Shown here: piece after piece, positions 61,487-64,000 of the stretch | Position numbering within the stretch: the first letter of the stretch is position 1 | Layout of the letters: every line of letters begins with the position of its first letter | From: JAXHLG01 sp034522495 | GTDB taxonomy: Bacteria; Patescibacteriota; Minisyncoccia; Moranbacterales; DUUL01 | Reading direction: 5' to 3' | Length of the DNA: 64,000 bases | Assembly (NCBI GenBank): GCA_034522495.1 | Contig: JAXHLG010000002.1 | Coordinates: 248,001 to 312,000 of the forward strand | Made by a program: the position numbers and the translations under genes | The notes under the pieces: model-generated | What the model saw: the letters and a program-made list of their open reading frames with translations, nothing else | Databases searched by the model: none | What the model was told of the DNA's origin: nothing

Positions 61487-64000
61487 ATGAGACCGGGAAA
61501 CTTCTGCAAAAGAAGAGGAATTAAAAATCCCGGGAAGGCTTCAGTTTTCAAAAAAGAAGCGGTTTTGTTAATGGCAAAAAACAAAATTTCCACCTTCAAT
61601 CGCGCAACAGCAAAGCCATTCTACGCTGCTTTTTTCACCCTCTTGTCTGCATCCTTCGTATATTGCTTGCCCGCCGTAGCCTTGGCGAAGGCGGGCTTAA
61701 CCAGAGTAGCCTTGGCGAAGGCGGGCTTGACCGCCATAGCTTTAGCGGCGGCGGTTGTTCTTCCTTTTCCCGCCAACGCTGCCGGCATAGACTTCTCCAT
61801 GTACGTCACCGAAGGCATCAACGAGCCGGTCAGGGGAGACCATCAAGTAAGGTTCGCTATCTACTCCGCCGACAGAACCGAACTGGATCCCTATCCCTCC
61901 AACACCGACGCCGCCCAGAGAGTCTGGCAGGAAACCCAGACCGCCAACCTCAACTACGGCCTCCTCAAAACCACTTTGGGAAAAAACAACCCCTTTCCCT
62001 CCGACCTCGACTTCCAGGAAAACACCTATTACCTGGGCATCCGCATCGGCAACGACGCCGAACTCGTCCCCCGCAAGCAGCTCTCCCCCAACCCCATGGC
62101 CTACTCGGCCGTAGAATCCCAAACCTCCCAAAACGCCCAAGCTCTCCAAAACAGGACTATCGGAGAAGAAGAAGACAATATCATGCTCCTGGGCCCGGGC
62201 GGAGAAATCGAAGAGCAATACCTCTCTAATGAAATTTCCTTCCTGGGACAGGAAATCGACATCTCCGACCAGACCAACTTGGAAACAGAAGGATCTCTGC
62301 TGAGCCTGCAAGGGGACACTCTTTCGGTTGCGGCGGGAACCTTGATCGACGGAAGATTTTGCACTTACAACAGCGAAAACGGACTGGTTTGCGATACCTC
62401 GATCAACAGCGTAATGGATGCCACCACCACCGGCACCACTGGCACCACCGCTTCCAATTCAGGACTAGAGGCAACCGATGAGGGAATGAGGCTGCTTGGC
62501 GGCTGTTCCAGCGGCCAGATCTTAACTTGGAATGCTTCAGAGGAGCGATGGCAATGCACTACCAACACCGCCGGCTCAAGCGACTGGACCGACACCGGCT
62601 CTTTGACTTATTTGACCAAAGAGGTCAATGATTTTGCTATTGGTGGCTCCGCTCCGGACAACTCTGCCTTCGGAATAGACGCAGACGCCAACTCTATCTA
62701 CATAGGCTCGGACAATTCTTCCGACTCGGAAATCATCTTTGGCTCCGCCGCCGGCGATGAGGGGTCTTTGAAATTCAACTCCAACAGCGCCTTTTACTTC
62801 TCCGGCGCTTCAGTCGGAGTAGGTACGGCTGATCCCAATGAAGTTTTAGATATAAACGGCAGGCTTTACATCAGAGACGCCGCCGCTCCAGCTTCCACCT
62901 CCAACCGGCTTTATTCATTGGACGGATCGCTTCATTGGAATGGTTCGGATCTAGCCGCCAACACTCATCTTTCCGAAGACGACGTAGAAACCTATATTTT
63001 CGATGCCGATAACGCCGGCACCCTCTCTTCCGGCACTCTATCTCTGGGCAAACTTTCCTACGCTGGCCTTCTTCCCGTCTCGGCCGGAGGCACTAACTCC
63101 GCAACGCTGGGAGACCCCGGCTCTCTCTCCTACTCCGACGGAGAAAAATACTCTTTCACCGCCCAAGGCTCCCAGGACCAAGTCTTAGTCTCCCAAGGAG
63201 CTTCTTCTCCCATCTGGCAGGCCATCTCTGGAGGAGAAGGCGGACTCATCTCTCCCGACTCTCTCAATTTCACCGAATTCTCCAACTCCTTGATCGTGGA
63301 TGCCGATACCGCCATCGACACATCCAGCCACTCCCTGACTGTCAATGGTACTTTCAGCGCTACTGCCTTGGAAGCCTCCCAGCTAACCATCAACGGCTCG
63401 GCTACTCTGGGCAGCGCCGGGGAAAACATCACCCTCAACTCCTCCCTCATTCCTTCCACCGATTCTCTCAACCTGGGATCTTCCTCCAACCATTGGTCCA
63501 ATATCTACGTAGACAACCTTTCTGTCGATTCTACCAACACCAACGGTACCACCGCCGAGTACTTCACTATCAACTCCGAAGGCTCCGATCAAGAAGACAT
63601 GGGTCTGCGCTTCTATCTGGGTCCCACTGCCAATACTCACGGAGGGCTTTTTTATGACGGAGACAACCAGCATTTTTCCTTTTATCAAAGAGAAGACACC
63701 CAGACTCTGGGACAGCTAAACGCCGCATCCCTGGGAATTGGCACCACCGATCCTCAAGCCGCCCTGGATGTTTACAATAATTTTACCGTTACCTCCGCCG
63801 GAGCTGTCACCGTCTCCAGCTTTACTGACGGCACTCTTGCTATTTCCTCCGGGAATCTCTCTACTTCCGGCACCCTCGAGGCAGGCGCCTTTACCGACGG
63901 CGTTTTTTCCGTTACCGGAGGGGTTATTACCGGAGCTGCTTGGCAAGGCAATACTATCGCTCCCCAGTACGGAGGCACCGGCACTTCCACCCAATTTGAC
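61487..64000 (+). CDS. Large secreted fibre-like surface protein, 3' end outside the window
   Basis: Open from the ATG at 61487 (or 61571) to the window edge with no stop, at least 810 residues from the second ATG. A long signal region ends near FPANAAG and contains the doubled segment VALAKAGLT. Then come Ser/Thr/Gly/Asn-rich beta-repeats with few charged residues: FxVTxxGxV, GTxxxDP...LDV, and GGTGTSTQ, like tail-fibre or trimeric-adhesin stalks. The VGVGTADPNEVLDINGRLYIRD stretch is the kind found in phage tail-fibre-like adhesins. Two cysteine pairs lie near 62360 and 62500. Probably a cell-surface adhesin. Confidence 0.75.
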   Translation, partial: MRPGNFCKRRGIKNPGKASVFKKEAVLLMAKNKISTFNRATAKPFYAAFFTLLSASFVYCLPAVALAKAGLTRVALAKAGLTAIALAAAVVLPFPANAAGIDFSMYVTEGINEPVRGDHQVRFAIYSADRTELDPYPSNTDAAQRVWQETQTANLNYGLLKTTLGKNNPFPSDLDFQENTYYLGIRIGNDAELVPRKQLSPNPMAYSAVESQTSQNAQALQNRTIGEEEDNIMLLGPGGEIEEQYLSNEISFLGQEIDISDQTNLETEGSLLSLQGDTLSVAAGTLIDGRFCTYNSENGLVCDTSINSVMDATTTGTTGTTASNSGLEATDEGMRLLGGCSSGQILTWNASEERWQCTTNTAGSSDWTDTGSLTYLTKEVNDFAIGGSAPDNSAFGIDADANSIYIGSDNSSDSEIIFGSAAGDEGSLKFNSNSAFYFSGASVGVGTADPNEVLDINGRLYIRDAAAPASTSNRLYSLDGSLHWNGSDLAANTHLSEDDVETYIFDADNAGTLSSGTLSLGKLSYAGLLPVSAGGTNSATLGDPGSLSYSDGEKYSFTAQGSQDQVLVSQGASSPIWQAISGGEGGLISPDSLNFTEFSNSLIVDADTAIDTSSHSLTVNGTFSATALEASQLTINGSATLGSAGENITLNSSLIPSTDSLNLGSSSNHWSNIYVDNLSVDSTNTNGTTAEYFTINSEGSDQEDMGLRFYLGPTANTHGGLFYDGDNQHFSFYQREDTQTLGQLNAASLGIGTTDPQAALDVYNNFTVTSAGAVTVSSFTDGTLAISSGNLSTSGTLEAGAFTDGVFSVTGGVITGAAWQGNTIAPQYGGTGTSTQFD

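Overview
The window looks like a chromosomal segment of a small-genome bacterium of the Candidate Phyla Radiation (Patescibacteria, most like the Parcubacteria side). The reasons are the gene content: single housekeeping genes scattered between long repeat-filled spacers, a TrbC/VirB2-like pilin with a Cys-rich tail, VWA and Cys-rich surface proteins, two Leu tRNAs, and no biosynthetic operons. TGA is used as a stop (for example argS and the EcoRI-type methylase), so the code is the ordinary bacterial one. Almost no start codon is preceded by a clear Shine-Dalgarno sequence. The phylum call is an inference from content, not from a marker tree.

Layout. 1-1.7 kb: a DUF1284-like Cys protein and a PP-loop ATPase resembling N-acetyl-sugar amidotransferases, both on the minus strand. 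2.2-7.6 kb: a tight plus-strand cluster of EcoRI-family adenine methylase, OLD-like ATPase/TOPRIM protein, DUF2130 coiled-coil nuclease-like protein and DUF262-HNH protein. This is the best candidate for an undescribed restriction or defence system. It is followed by a membrane-anchored thermonuclease (7.7-8.9 kb) and a Fic protein with its own promoter and a perfect inverted-repeat operator (8.9-10.0 kb). 10.7-18.9 kb: DsbA-like protein, argS, tyrS, a dicarboxylate/glutamate symporter, a receiver-domain protein and a membrane protein. 19.2-25 kb, minus strand: tRNA-Leu(GAG), rplS, an IS481-type element, an RluA-family synthase, tRNA-Leu(UAG), a DHH phosphoesterase and rbfA. 25.5-31.5 kb, plus strand: glycosyltransferase, murB, pilin, hpf, khpA, trmD and a FtsW/RodA protein. 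31.8-49.9 kb, minus strand: a surface-protein group (VWA, Cys-rich and single-span proteins) interleaved with miaA, tsaD, lgt, topA, dprA and a GT-C membrane glycosyltransferase. 50.8-58.5 kb, plus strand: gatB, two GT4 glycosyltransferases, a four-helix-bundle protein, holB and an L,D-transpeptidase. 59.2-64 kb: two coiled-coil paralogues and the start of a very large secreted fibre-like protein that runs off the window.

The spacers are as notable as the genes. They hold at least two MITE-like families. One (six loci) has GAAACCACTGAAGAAT ends and visible target duplications; the other (two loci) has GGAATTACGCG ends. There are also several dispersed 50-250 bp hairpin-rich elements, tandem 7- and 8-bp microsatellites, a perfect 302-bp duplication and a perfect 40-bp palindrome. 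Some repeats run into gene ends, for example at the C-terminus of the 54.3 kb glycosyltransferase and the stop codon of the RluA-type gene. One MITE sits between a promoter and its gene.

How the genes work together: murB, FtsW/RodA, L,D-transpeptidase, Lgt, the glucosaminidase-like protein and the glycosyltransferases serve the envelope. argS, tyrS, gatB, miaA, tsaD, trmD, rplS, rbfA, hpf and khpA serve translation. topA, dprA and holB serve DNA maintenance. The first 10 kb is accessory and looks like a defence or conflict island.
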